DNA of 11,509 nucleotides, from assembly GCA_016784425.1 (NCBI GenBank), contig JADHUQ010000062.1, positions 1-11,509 of the forward strand. Reading direction: 5' to 3'. Below the pieces are notes generated by a model, which worked only from the letters and a program-made list of their open reading frames with translations, was not told the origin of the DNA and ran no database searches. Below, one piece after another: positions 1 to 9,551 of the stretch. Source of the stretch: Candidatus Delongbacteria bacterium. GTDB taxonomy: Bacteria > CAIWAD01 > BS150m-G50. The translations under genes and the position numbers were made by a program. How positions within the stretch are numbered: position 1 is the stretch's first letter; each line of letters begins with the position of its first letter.

Positions 1-757
1 CATGCGCCACCAGTTCCTCGTTCAGCTGGAATTTCTGCAGCAGCTTTATCTTAGTGTCGAGCTGATCCTTCTCCCCCATGCTGGCCCAGACGTCGGCGTA
101 GAGCACATCGGCGTCGCGGGCCGCTTCCACCGGATCGTCGGTAATAACTACTTCAGACAGGGAGGAGGCCTGCGCCTTTTTCAGAATCTCCTCATCTGGC
201 CGGGTGGTGGCATGGGTGGCGATAAAGAGCCGCATCGGCACCAGTGTGGCCAGATTGAGCAGTGAATTGGTAATGTTGTTCCCGTCCCCGAAGTAGGAGA
301 TCTTGAGATTCTCGTATTCCGGTTTGTGCTCGTAGATGGTGAACAGATCGCTGAATATCTGGCAGGGATGGGTCAGGTCGGTCAGCATGTTGATGACCGG
401 TACCGTCGCATGCTCAGCCAACTGCCGCACATCATCATGCCCGAAGGTGCGGATGAAGATACCATCCACAAAACGGGACATCACCTTGGCCACATCATAG
501 ATCGATTCCCGCTTACCCAGCTGGATCTCACTGTCGGTGACATAGATGGTGTTACCGCCCAGCTGGTCGACCCCTACTTCAAAGCTGATGCGGGTACGCA
601 GCGAAGCTTTGTGAAAGATCAGGGCGATGGTCTTTCCGCTCAGCGGTTTGGGGCACGCTCCCGCCCGGGTCTGCTGTTTTACCTCAGCCGCCAGGGTGAG
701 GGTTGCCTTAATTTCGGCAGCGCTGAAATCGGTAACTTCCAGAAAGTCTCTTTTCAT
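1..757 (-). CDS. argF: Ornithine carbamoyltransferase, C-terminus cut by window edge
   Basis: Catalyses carbamoyl phosphate + L-ornithine to L-citrulline in cytoplasmic arginine biosynthesis. The minus frame is open from ATG at 757 to the left edge, giving 252 residues where the family usually has about 300-335. The carbamoyl-phosphate loop SLRTR is at residues 52-56, followed by SFEVG. Next come LGKRES (80-85), HPCQ (130-133) and FGDGNN (156-161), and DVWASMG appears near the visible end. This last motif and the HPCQ context favour ornithine over aspartate or other carbamoyltransferases. The later HCLP motif would lie outside the window. The start is supported by AGGAG nine bases upstream. 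The gene is separated from rpoN by a strong terminator, so it probably has its own promoter, which I could not identify. An anabolic enzyme is assumed; a catabolic one cannot be excluded without neighbours. Confidence 0.93.
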   Translation of the reverse strand, partial: MKRDFLEVTDFSAAEIKATLTLAAEVKQQTRAGACPKPLSGKTIALIFHKASLRTRISFEVGVDQLGGNTIYVTDSEIQLGKRESIYDVAKVMSRFVDGIFIRTFGHDDVRQLAEHATVPVINMLTDLTHPCQIFSDLFTIYEHKPEYENLKISYFGDGNNITNSLLNLATLVPMRLFIATHATTRPDEEILKKAQASSLSEVVITDDPVEAARDADVLYADVWASMGEKDQLDTKIKLLQKFQLNEELVAH

Positions 758-794
758 TGCGTTTTACTCCTGCTCAAGTGGTCCATACTATTTC

Positions 795-814
795 AGCAGC
801 AGTTGAGGGCTGCT
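795..814 (-). other. Inverted repeat in argF leader
   Basis: On the minus strand AGCAGC and GCTGCT form a perfect 6-bp stem around an 8-base loop, about 38 bases before the argF start. Just upstream lies a second small inverted repeat, ACCT-gag-AGGT. No T-tract follows, so it is not an intrinsic terminator. It may be a structured 5' leader or an operator; I do not recognise it as a known riboswitch or ARG box. Confidence 0.35.
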
Positions 815-827
815 ACCTCTCAGGTTC

Positions 828-862
828 AAAAAAAACCGCCCCGGACAGATGTCGGACGGTTT
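828..862 (-). terminator. Rho-independent terminator after rpoN
   Basis: Read on the minus strand, AAACCG pairs with CGGTTT, and the inner arms CCGACA and TGTCCGG pair with one bulged base around a very small loop. The hairpin runs directly into a run of eight T. It lies about 40 nt after the rpoN stop codon and 70 nt before argF. It is the only strong intrinsic terminator I see in the window, and it marks the 3' end of the kdsB-rpoN transcription unit. Confidence 0.88.
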
Positions 863-902
863 CAACCGGCATGGGGAGCCGGATAGCTTTCAAAGCGCTG
901 TG

Positions 903-2315
903 TTAAATCTGCCGACGCAGTTTCTTGATCGGAATATGCATCTGCTCCCGGTACTTCTGCACAGTACGGCGGGCAACCTTGAAGTCCTTCTGCATAAGCA
1001 GATCGACCAGTTTCTGATCGGAAAGTGGCTTCAGTTTGTCTTCAACCTCTATCAGTCGTTTGAGCTCTGCCTTGATCACCTTGGTCGAGATATCCTCACC
1101 GGAACTGGTGGTCACCTTCTCGCTGAAAAAGTACTTCAATTCGAAGATACCCCACTCTGTCTGTACATATTTACCATTGGTAACGCGTGAGATCACAGAG
1201 ATATCCATTTCAATATCCTCGGCAATATCTCGCAGTATCATCGGTTTGAGGGCATCTTTTCCCTCCTTGAAGAAGTTGATCTGCCGCTGTACAATGGCCC
1301 GCATCACCCGTAACATCGTTTCCCGGCGTTGCTGGATCGCATTGAGAAACCAGTTTGCCGATTCCAGCTTGCGCTGGACAAAATCGCGCACCTGGCGTTC
1401 CATCTTGTTGCGTTGACGCGCCAGATCCAGATAATAGTGGCTGATCCGCAGACTGGGCATATCCCCTTCGTTCAGGGTTACTATGAACTCACCGTCTACA
1501 TGCTCTACGATCAGGTCAGGGATCACATAATTCTGTTTTTCATTGGCAATCGCCCCCTCACCCGGTCGGGGATTGAGCTGGGATATCTCGTGGAATACAG
1601 TTCGCACCGCATCCAGGTCGGTCTGGAGGGAACGGACCAGCAGTTCGAAGTGCTTGTTGATGAAATCGTTGAAATGATCCCGCAGAACGGGTACCACCAG
1701 CGGGTGGAGTTCGTCATTGTTAAGCGCCTGCACCAGCAGACACTCCTGCAGGCTACGGGAGGCGATCCCGATCGGATCATACTGCTGTATGCGCTTCAGT
1801 ACCTTTTCCAGTTCAGTTTCAGAGATATTGAGTTGAGCCGCCAGCAGCCCTAATTCACATTTGAGGTAACCGCTTTCGTCGAGATTGCCGATTATCTCGA
1901 TACCGGCCACCTGCTCCCGGTAACTTAAGGTGTTATCGGTCTCCAACTGCGTTATCAGATGCTCCTGCAGAGTCTGGATAACGGGGCGGGGAATTTCAGC
2001 ATACTCAGCAGTGCTGTCGCGCTGCGAGCCGGTGTGGGGCATTTCATAATTGTCACTGTCGCCAAGCTGATCCCAGTCTACTTCGTTGTCGTCGTCAACC
2101 TGGTCATCTGCCTTCTCATCATCATCCTTGTCTTCAAGCATATCTTCGAGATCCAGTTCACCCTCTTCGATCTCCAGTACCGGATTCTCCTCCAGCTCCA
2201 TCTTTACCCTGGCTTCCAAAAGCATCATGGGAATCTGGAGCAGTTCCGACCGCAGAATCTGCTGCGGGGTCTGTGTGAGTTCCTGCCTGATTACAATACT
2301 CTGGCGCAGTTGCAT
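903..2315 (-). CDS. rpoN: RNA polymerase sigma-54 factor RpoN
   Basis: Alternative sigma factor that directs RNA polymerase to -24/-12 promoters and needs AAA+ activators to open DNA. The protein is 470 aa, close to the usual 430-500. Region I (about residues 1-50) contains TPQQILRSELLQIP and ends ELEENPVLE. Region II (about 50-95) is a very acidic Asp/Glu linker. The core-binding part follows. The helix-turn-helix segment is IAEDIEMDISVISRV then KYVQTEWGIFELKYFF, and the diagnostic RpoN box ARRTVQKYRE sits about 20 residues from the C-terminus. The start ATG lies 8 nt after lptB, with AGGG nine bases upstream. The lptB-rpoN pairing is common in diderm bacteria. The MDIS..SRV..KYVQT wording resembles, from memory, Bacteroidota/FCB sigma-54. 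The usual following gene hpf is absent; a terminator follows. Confidence 0.97.
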   Translation of the reverse strand: MQLRQSIVIRQELTQTPQQILRSELLQIPMMLLEARVKMELEENPVLEIEEGELDLEDMLEDKDDDEKADDQVDDDNEVDWDQLGDSDNYEMPHTGSQRDSTAEYAEIPRPVIQTLQEHLITQLETDNTLSYREQVAGIEIIGNLDESGYLKCELGLLAAQLNISETELEKVLKRIQQYDPIGIASRSLQECLLVQALNNDELHPLVVPVLRDHFNDFINKHFELLVRSLQTDLDAVRTVFHEISQLNPRPGEGAIANEKQNYVIPDLIVEHVDGEFIVTLNEGDMPSLRISHYYLDLARQRNKMERQVRDFVQRKLESANWFLNAIQQRRETMLRVMRAIVQRQINFFKEGKDALKPMILRDIAEDIEMDISVISRVTNGKYVQTEWGIFELKYFFSEKVTTSSGEDISTKVIKAELKRLIEVEDKLKPLSDQKLVDLLMQKDFKVARRTVQKYREQMHIPIKKLRRQI

Positions 2316-2323
2316 GCGATACC

Positions 2324-3049
2324 CTATTCAAGCTTAAACTTGTCCCCGAGGTAGAGCTGGCGTGCCTGCTCGCTCTCGGAAAGCTCCAGGGAGGTGCCAC
2401 TGATCAGCACTCTACCCTCGTACAATAAATATGACCTGTCCGTTATGGACAAGGTTTCCCTGACATTATGATCGGTAATCAGAACCCCGATCTTTCGTTC
2501 TTTTAATTGTTTAACAATATTCTGGATATCGTTGACTGCAATCGGGTCTACACCGGCAAAGGGTTCATCCAGGAGGATGAAGCGGGGTTCGGTGACCAGA
2601 GCCCGGGTTATCTCCACCCGCCGGCGTTCCCCACCCGACAGTGTAATTGCCTGACTTTTGCGTAGATGTTCAATATTGAGTTCGTTCAGCAGCTCTTCGA
2701 GCCGTTCCCGCCTGGCGTGCCGGTTGATCGGCAGGGTTTCCAGAATAGCCATTATGTTCTGTTCCACCGTCATCCGCCGGAAAATTGAGGGTTCCTGGCT
2801 CAGATAGCCGATCCCCATGCGGGCGCGGCGAAACATCGGCAACCGGGTGATATCCTCACCGTCAATCTGTATAGTACCGGCGTCAGGTCTGATCATACCG
2901 GTAACCATATAAAAACTGGTTGTTTTACCGGCACCGTTTGGTCCCAGCAATCCGACGATCTCCGCCGAATTGACATCCAGGCAGACATTGTTGACTACCC
3001 GGCGCTTGCCGTAGATCTTGACCAGGTCAGTCGCTTTCAGGTTCGCCAT
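2324..3049 (-). CDS. lptB: LPS export ABC transporter ATP-binding protein LptB
   Basis: Cytoplasmic ATPase that, with LptF and LptG, extracts LPS from the inner membrane and drives it along the Lpt bridge. At 241 aa it matches the length of E. coli LptB. Walker A GPNGAGKTT is at residues 36-44 and the Q-loop falls in YLSQEPSIFRR (82-92). The signature LSGGERRRVEITRAL is at 137-151, and Walker B ILLDEP with catalytic Glu162 is followed by FAGVDP. The H-loop His is at 194 in ITDHN. YLSQEPSIFRR and LSGGERRRVEI are LptB-typical within the ABC family. The start codon overlaps the end of lptA by 23 nt, with AAGGGA upstream of it. The partner permeases LptF/G are not in this window and must be encoded elsewhere. 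Confidence 0.97.
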   Translation of the reverse strand: MANLKATDLVKIYGKRRVVNNVCLDVNSAEIVGLLGPNGAGKTTSFYMVTGMIRPDAGTIQIDGEDITRLPMFRRARMGIGYLSQEPSIFRRMTVEQNIMAILETLPINRHARRERLEELLNELNIEHLRKSQAITLSGGERRRVEITRALVTEPRFILLDEPFAGVDPIAVNDIQNIVKQLKERKIGVLITDHNVRETLSITDRSYLLYEGRVLISGTSLELSESEQARQLYLGDKFKLE

Positions 3050-4142
3050 TGTATCCCTTCCGGATTTCTGCCACCGGTTCCTGCAGCGGCAGGTACCGCC
3101 CCTGTGAACCGCCTCTTACCTCGACCAGTTTGAGGGCCGTGGAATCCATTTCCAGTACGATCATGTCGCCGGCTGCCAGATTGAGACCGGGTTGTCCCTG
3201 CTCGTCCCGGGCAAAATAAACACTGTTGGCGGCACCTCGAGCCTCCATCCGCCTCAGTTCACCCTGCTCGAATTGAAACAGCAGTGAATCACCACTGAGG
3301 CTGTTGAGCAGCCGTGCGTCAACTGAATCGGCGGGTACTACGGCACTGCCTGAGCCGTAAACCTCTGCCGCTCGCAGCACCTCTCCCGCTACCAGCAGAT
3401 TGATGTATTCCCCCCTTATCTCGCGCCCGTCATGTACCAGTAGAGGTGTCCCCTTCATCTGTCCGAAACCGGATGTATCACAGTAGATAAAGGTGTCACA
3501 ACCGGCTTCGGTATTTCTCAATTTGATCACTACATCACCAGCGGCGATTTCCAGGTGTTGAAAACGGCGCATCTCCATGTACTTTGCGACAACCTTGATA
3601 TTCCCCTGCTGGGGGTGCCGTGCCCGTAACAGGGGCTGACTGCGCGACCAGGCTATTCCGCTCAGGTGATCGTAATCGATCCGATCGGCGGTAAAGAGGA
3701 CTTCCCGCTCCAGATCTTCCAGCATCGCCTCGCGTCGCATCTCCAACTGTTCGCTGTCCCGGTGATAGATTCCCCGTACACATTCAGCCCTCAGGCTGTC
3801 CTCGGTCATCCGCACATTTCCATACGCTTCCAGGCGTCGGGCTTTCTCATAGTAGGTCATCTCGTTGGCACGCAGTACCCGTCCCCGATGCGTTACCACG
3901 ACCTGGCCACGGCATTCCAATTCGCCAACGGCGATATCGTGCCGGGCACGATCACAGCTTATCTCCAGATCGCCGTAACCGACCAGCACATTTCCGATCA
4001 GCTCCCGGACTACGTTTTCACCGTATGTGACATTACGCAGCTTGTCGGCGTGCAGCAGCTGAAAGTAGTCGGGATCACCATCCAGGCAGACACCAGCTGC
4101 CGACAGCAACAGCGCCAGTAACCAGGGGAGCAGTCTATTCAT
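3027..4142 (-). CDS. lptA: LptA/OstA-family LPS transport protein, long form
   Basis: Probable periplasmic bridge protein that carries LPS between LptC and the outer-membrane LptD. The chosen ATG (4142) gives 371 aa, about twice the 170-200 aa of E. coli-type LptA. Residues 1-20 form a signal peptide (MNRLLPW then an LLALLLSAAG core). The mature part has at least two OstA-like beta-jellyroll stretches: GENVVRELIGNVLV (41-54), then CDRA, GQVVVTHRGRVLRANEMTYY (79-98) and RLEAYGNVRM (103-112). A more diverged repeat (about 200-310) has GDVVIKL, VLRAAEVYGSG and LRRMEARG. It carries five cysteines outside the signal peptide, many for a periplasmic protein. Context between lptC and lptB supports the name. 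A start at 4247 would add an implausible leader; GAGGAG seven bases before 4142 decides. Function as a full-length bridge is inferred. Confidence 0.8.
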   Translation of the reverse strand: MNRLLPWLLALLLSAAGVCLDGDPDYFQLLHADKLRNVTYGENVVRELIGNVLVGYGDLEISCDRARHDIAVGELECRGQVVVTHRGRVLRANEMTYYEKARRLEAYGNVRMTEDSLRAECVRGIYHRDSEQLEMRREAMLEDLEREVLFTADRIDYDHLSGIAWSRSQPLLRARHPQQGNIKVVAKYMEMRRFQHLEIAAGDVVIKLRNTEAGCDTFIYCDTSGFGQMKGTPLLVHDGREIRGEYINLLVAGEVLRAAEVYGSGSAVVPADSVDARLLNSLSGDSLLFQFEQGELRRMEARGAANSVYFARDEQGQPGLNLAAGDMIVLEMDSTALKLVEVRGGSQGRYLPLQEPVAEIRKGYNGEPESD

Positions 4143-4764
4143 GGGGCTTCTCCTCGAGCTGCCGGTAACTGCGTCCGGTGGGTGTGCCGATCTCCCAGTT
4201 GCTGAGATCACGATTGGAAACAAAACCGATGCCGAAAAGTGTATCATTGGTTGTGGTGAAACAGACCGAATCCTCGGTAAAGATACGGCGACGAAAATTA
4301 TCCCACTCCAGGATACCAGTTTCCAATTTGAGGCCCTGCTGGCTGGTAACCACTACATTGCCGACTGCGCGGATGTTACGCCGTCTCTCGTTGAGGCTGC
4401 CGGAATCTGCCTCGATGGTGGCGTTCTCGTTGCCAAGGCTATCCCAGGTAACCATACTGAAACCGACCGGCATCACATAGAGGTCGCGCCGGAGGTACTG
4501 GTCCACCTGGGGGGCGGTAAGCTCGCCCTGCAAACCATAGAGATCATAAAATCGCATGCGGGTATTGTAGAGCTGTTGAGCCGGCATTTCCCAGGCGGTA
4601 GAGTCAACTGAAGTTGCATCGAGGTTACTGCACCCGTTTTGACCCCAGGCTGCAAACAGAACGAACAGAAGTGGTAGTGCCAGCGAGCCACCGTAGACAG
4701 GGTTAGTCCAGCGGCAAAGCGGATTTTTTCGCTGTCGGGATCTGTTCTGCCGGTACTGTTTCAT
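4135..4764 (-). CDS. lptC: LPS export protein LptC
   Basis: Inner-membrane anchored periplasmic protein that receives LPS from LptB2FG and hands it to LptA. It has 209 aa (E. coli 191). A basic N-terminus (residues 1-18) precedes one hydrophobic segment (about 26-40). The LptC/OstA-like fold follows: ATIEADSGSLNERRRNIRA (115-133), GNVVVTSQQGLKLETGILEWD (135-155), IFTEDSV (161-167) and GIGFVSNRDLSNWEI (178-192). The segment is followed by QNGCSN, which might be a weak lipoprotein cleavage site at Cys45, but Gln/Asn at -3/-2 is atypical. A bitopic anchor is equally possible. It overlaps lptA by 8 nt and starts 41 nt after kdsD, with AAGG seven bases upstream as a modest ribosome site. Sequence identity to known LptC is likely low; fold motifs and context carry the call. 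Confidence 0.85.
   Translation of the reverse strand: MKQYRQNRSRQRKNPLCRWTNPVYGGSLALPLLFVLFAAWGQNGCSNLDATSVDSTAWEMPAQQLYNTRMRFYDLYGLQGELTAPQVDQYLRRDLYVMPVGFSMVTWDSLGNENATIEADSGSLNERRRNIRAVGNVVVTSQQGLKLETGILEWDNFRRRIFTEDSVCFTTTNDTLFGIGFVSNRDLSNWEIGTPTGRSYRQLEEKPHE
4150..4155 (-). promoter_or_regulatory. Ribosome binding site fixing the lptA start
   Basis: GAGGAG on the minus strand lies seven bases before the ATG at 4142, inside the end of lptC. It favours a 371-aa product starting MNRLLPW, directly followed by a signal-peptide core, over a start 105 bases further upstream. Confidence 0.8.
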
Positions 4765-4805
4765 CGTGGGCCTTGTCGGTTGGTTGCCGCACTGCTCCGT
4801 TCGGG

Positions 4806-5768
4806 TTAGAGGATACCGGCCTGAAGAATATCATGGAGGTGGACGATACCCCGCGGTCGTTTCTCCTCGTCCACCACGACCAGCTGGTTGATCTTGTGAC
4901 GCTTCATCATCTGCAACGCCACCGCGGCCAGGGTATCACCAGAAACCGTCTTGGGAAAAGTATGTGGAAAATCATCGGCGGTACAATCAGTGTGGTTCAC
5001 TGCACCCTCCATCAGCCGACGCAGGTCACCATCGGTGATCAAATGCTCCACCCGGCCTTGTTCATCCAGCACGATAGCTGCGCCGAAGCGCTTGGCGGTT
5101 ATCTCCATGATAATCTCTGCCAGGGGTGTACCGGGACTTACCAGCGGCAGCTCGGCATCGCTGCGTATCACATCCTGAACGGTAAACAGTAACTTGCGAC
5201 CCAGTGCACCCCCCGGGTGGAGGCGGGCAAAATCATCACTGGTGAAGCGTTTCTGTTTCAAGGCCGCCACCGCCAGGGCGTCACCGATTACCAGGGCTAC
5301 AGTGGTACTGGAAGTAGGTGCCAGGTTGTTGGGACAGGCTTCCTGTGAGACAGCAGCGTCCAGGACGAAGGTGCTGGAACGGGCCAGCAGTGATTTGGGG
5401 TCGCCGGTGATAGCGATGATCGGAATTCCCTGAGCGCTCAGGAATGGAAGGATGGTCTGCAGTTCGTCACCGGTGCCACTCTTGGAGATAAGAATCGCTA
5501 CATCCCCCTGCTGCACCAGTCCGAAATCACCATGGGCTCCTTCCACCGGGTGGATAAAGACCGCCGGCGTCCCGGTAGAGGTCAAGGTGGCTGCAATCTT
5601 GCGGGCGATCGCACCCGATTTACCAAGCCCGGTCAAAATCACTTTACCAGGCGTGCTGCAGATCAGTTCCACCGCCTGGACAAACTGCTCGTCAACACGC
5701 TCTGCCAACGCTCTCAGTTCTTCCAGCTCCTCCTGAACGGTCTGCTTGATATCCTGCAAAATCGACAT
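4806..5768 (-). CDS. kdsD: D-arabinose 5-phosphate isomerase, KdsD/KpsF family
   Basis: Converts D-ribulose 5-phosphate to D-arabinose 5-phosphate, the first committed step toward Kdo, in the cytoplasm. The 320 aa comprise an N-terminal SIS sugar-isomerase domain (about 25-185) and two C-terminal CBS domains (about 200-320). Visible motifs are GLGKSGAIARK (47-57), HPVEGAHGDFG (73-83), SKSGTGDE (95-102) and LHPGGALGRK (183-192). The four E. coli active-site residues Lys59, Glu111, Glu152 and His193 have counterparts at Lys50, Glu102, Glu143 and His184, all shifted by nine. Its ATG overlaps the kdsC stop as TGATG, implying translational coupling. Its place next to kdsA, kdsB and kdsC argues for core LPS synthesis over a capsule-only (kpsF) or glucitol (gutQ) role. 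Confidence 0.95.
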   Translation of the reverse strand: MSILQDIKQTVQEELEELRALAERVDEQFVQAVELICSTPGKVILTGLGKSGAIARKIAATLTSTGTPAVFIHPVEGAHGDFGLVQQGDVAILISKSGTGDELQTILPFLSAQGIPIIAITGDPKSLLARSSTFVLDAAVSQEACPNNLAPTSSTTVALVIGDALAVAALKQKRFTSDDFARLHPGGALGRKLLFTVQDVIRSDAELPLVSPGTPLAEIIMEITAKRFGAAIVLDEQGRVEHLITDGDLRRLMEGAVNHTDCTADDFPHTFPKTVSGDTLAAVALQMMKRHKINQLVVVDEEKRPRGIVHLHDILQAGIL

Positions 5769-6277
5769 CAGATCAACTCCTCAATGGTCTGCTCCCAGAT
5801 CCCCTTTGCGTGGAGAATATGCTCGACCAGTTCCCGCACTGCTCCCCTGCCACCAGGTAAACGGCTGATCCAGCCTGCTGCCTTCAGAACTTCGGGCCGG
5901 GCGTCGGCAGGAGCAGCCGGAAAACCGACACGACGCAGCAGGGGCAGATCGAGTAGATCGTCACCCATGTAACAGACATCGGTAAGACTGATACCGGTTG
6001 ATTTGAGGATTTTATCCAGTTCAGGATTCTTGGCGAAAGCACCTTGAACCAGAAAGTCCATTTTGAGTTCCTGTGCCCGGCGTGATACAGAGGTGGAAGT
6101 ACGACCGGTGATGATTCCAACCTTCAGTCCGGCAAGTCGGGCCAGCGTTATTCCCAGTCCATCCTGCACATTGAAGATCTTGAACTCATCCTGCTCGCCG
6201 AGTATGATCTCACCGCTGGTCAGGACGCCATCGACATCGAGCAGCAGCAGTTTGACGGCGGCTGCGGGATTACTCAC
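5768..6277 (-). CDS. kdsC: 3-deoxy-D-manno-octulosonate 8-phosphate phosphatase KdsC
   Basis: Hydrolyses Kdo-8-phosphate to Kdo plus phosphate in the cytoplasm; a HAD-superfamily enzyme of the short, capless C0 type that works as a tetramer. With the GTG start at 6277 it is 169 aa, near the usual 160-190. HAD motif I LLLLDVDGVL holds nucleophile Asp14 and Asp16, motif II is ITGR (56-59), the Lys is in the AKNPELDK segment (82-89), and motif IV is MGDDLLDLP (104-112). The C-terminal GGRGAVRELVEHIL is typical of KdsC. It overlaps kdsA by 8 nt at its start and kdsD by 1 nt at its end. A TTG at 6289 would add four residues, but it overlaps the ribosome site GGAGGAG, so GTG is preferred. Confidence 0.95.
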   Translation of the reverse strand: MSNPAAAVKLLLLDVDGVLTSGEIILGEQDEFKIFNVQDGLGITLARLAGLKVGIITGRTSTSVSRRAQELKMDFLVQGAFAKNPELDKILKSTGISLTDVCYMGDDLLDLPLLRRVGFPAAPADARPEVLKAAGWISRLPGGRGAVRELVEHILHAKGIWEQTIEELI

Positions 6278-7139
6278 TCTCTCCTCCAATGGTGTTATGG
6301 ATCCGCTTCAGAATCAGCAGCAGCTTTTCCAACTGGTCCAAAGGCAACATACTGGCGGCATCACAGAGGGCGTTGGCACAATCAGGATGGGTTTCGATAA
6401 AGATCATATCCACACCGGCAGCCACACCAGCGCGGGCCAGCGGTATGATGTACTCCGGTTGTCCCCCCCGCGGATCAGCCGAGGGAAGTCCGTAAATCCT
6501 CACCGCGTGTGTCACATCGAACATCACAGGATACCCCTGGCTTCGCATCTGGGGCAGTGCCCGCATATCGACCACCAGGTTGTGGTACCCGTGTACAGTA
6601 CCCCGCTCGGTCAGGATGATTTTATCGTTACCCGCTGCACGGATTTTTCCAACTACATTCACCATGTCGCTGGGTGCCAGAAACTGCCCCTTCTTCACAT
6701 TAACAACTTTGCCGGTAGCGGCCACCGCTTCCGCCAAAGAGGTCTGCATGGAAAGGTAGGCGGGAATCTGTATCACATCCAGCACCTCACCGCAGGCGGT
6801 GGCACTGGCTGCGTCGTGGATATCGGAAAGCACCGGTACTCCGACCTCACTCCGGACCTTGCTCAGCAAACGCAGTCCTTCCTCCAGCCCGGGACCGCGA
6901 TAGTAGTCGGCCTGCGACCTGTTGTCCTTCAGGTAGGAGGATTTGAAGATAAAAGGGATACCCACCCGCGCAGCGATTGCTTTGATAGCAGTGGCTGTCT
7001 CCAGGAGGAGTTGCTCGCTTTCGATCACACAGGGACCTGCTACCAGTACCAGGGGCAGCTTTTGTCCCGCCTGTATCACACCGGTACCGCTGTCACCGAT
7101 TGAAACGACTTTGGGTGCTGGTGTTGTCTGATCTGACAT
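6270..7139 (-). CDS. kdsA: 3-deoxy-8-phosphooctulonate synthase (Kdo-8-phosphate synthase)
   Basis: Condenses D-arabinose 5-phosphate with phosphoenolpyruvate to Kdo-8-phosphate in the cytoplasm. The 289 aa form a DAHP-synthase-type TIM barrel. Visible are VAGPCVIESE (33-42), FKSSYLKDNRSQ and RGPGLEEGL, SDIHD, VIQIPAYLSMQT, VVNVKKGQFLAP, ERGTVHGYHNLVVDMRALP and MFDVTHAVR. Cys37 in GPC corresponds to the metal-ligand Cys11 of Aquifex KdsA, where E. coli has Asn, so this looks like the metal-dependent class. The segment HGYHN differs from the FGYNN or FGYDN I know from other KdsA. A 25-30 residue N-terminal extension precedes the barrel, but the ATG has a good AAAGGAAA upstream and no better internal start is visible. 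It begins 19 nt after pyrG and overlaps kdsC. Confidence 0.97.
   Translation of the reverse strand: MSDQTTPAPKVVSIGDSGTGVIQAGQKLPLVLVAGPCVIESEQLLLETATAIKAIAARVGIPFIFKSSYLKDNRSQADYYRGPGLEEGLRLLSKVRSEVGVPVLSDIHDAASATACGEVLDVIQIPAYLSMQTSLAEAVAATGKVVNVKKGQFLAPSDMVNVVGKIRAAGNDKIILTERGTVHGYHNLVVDMRALPQMRSQGYPVMFDVTHAVRIYGLPSADPRGGQPEYIIPLARAGVAAGVDMIFIETHPDCANALCDAASMLPLDQLEKLLLILKRIHNTIGGESE
6281..6287 (-). promoter_or_regulatory. Ribosome binding site deciding the kdsC GTG start
   Basis: A near-perfect GGAGGAG on the minus strand ends three bases before GTG at 6277 (five from the GGAGG core). It lies inside the last codons of kdsA and would be part of the coding region if the upstream TTG at 6289 were the start. 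Confidence 0.75.
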
Positions 7140-7158
7140 GGTTTCCTTTCGTCGGGCG

Positions 7159-9538
<2,380 letters not shown>

Positions 9539-9551
<13 letters not shown>

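Noticed and set aside
754..786. Ten-residue leader peptide (MDHLSRSKTQ) ending on the argF start as ATGA
   Set aside because: It has no ribosome binding site in front, contains a single Arg codon and no run of regulatory codons, so a chance frame is likelier than an arginine attenuator.
811..826. CTGAGAGG on the minus strand, reminiscent of the thi-box of a TPP riboswitch
   Set aside because: The rest of the TPP aptamer is missing and the downstream gene is for arginine synthesis.
3027..4247. lptA starting 105 bases further upstream at 4247
   Set aside because: The extra 35 residues lie inside lptC, add a non-conserved stretch before an obvious signal peptide, and lack the GAGGAG that precedes the ATG at 4142.
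5768..6289. kdsC starting at TTG 6289
   Set aside because: The TTG overlaps the strong GGAGGAG ribosome site, which is well placed for GTG at 6277; the GTG form also has the normal short N-terminus.
6063..7103. Long plus-strand open frame (346 codons) opposite kdsC and kdsA
   Set aside because: It is fully antisense to two well-conserved genes, its translation shows no family motif, and such frames are expected opposite GC-rich coding sequence. The other plus-strand frames across the window are rejected for the same reason.
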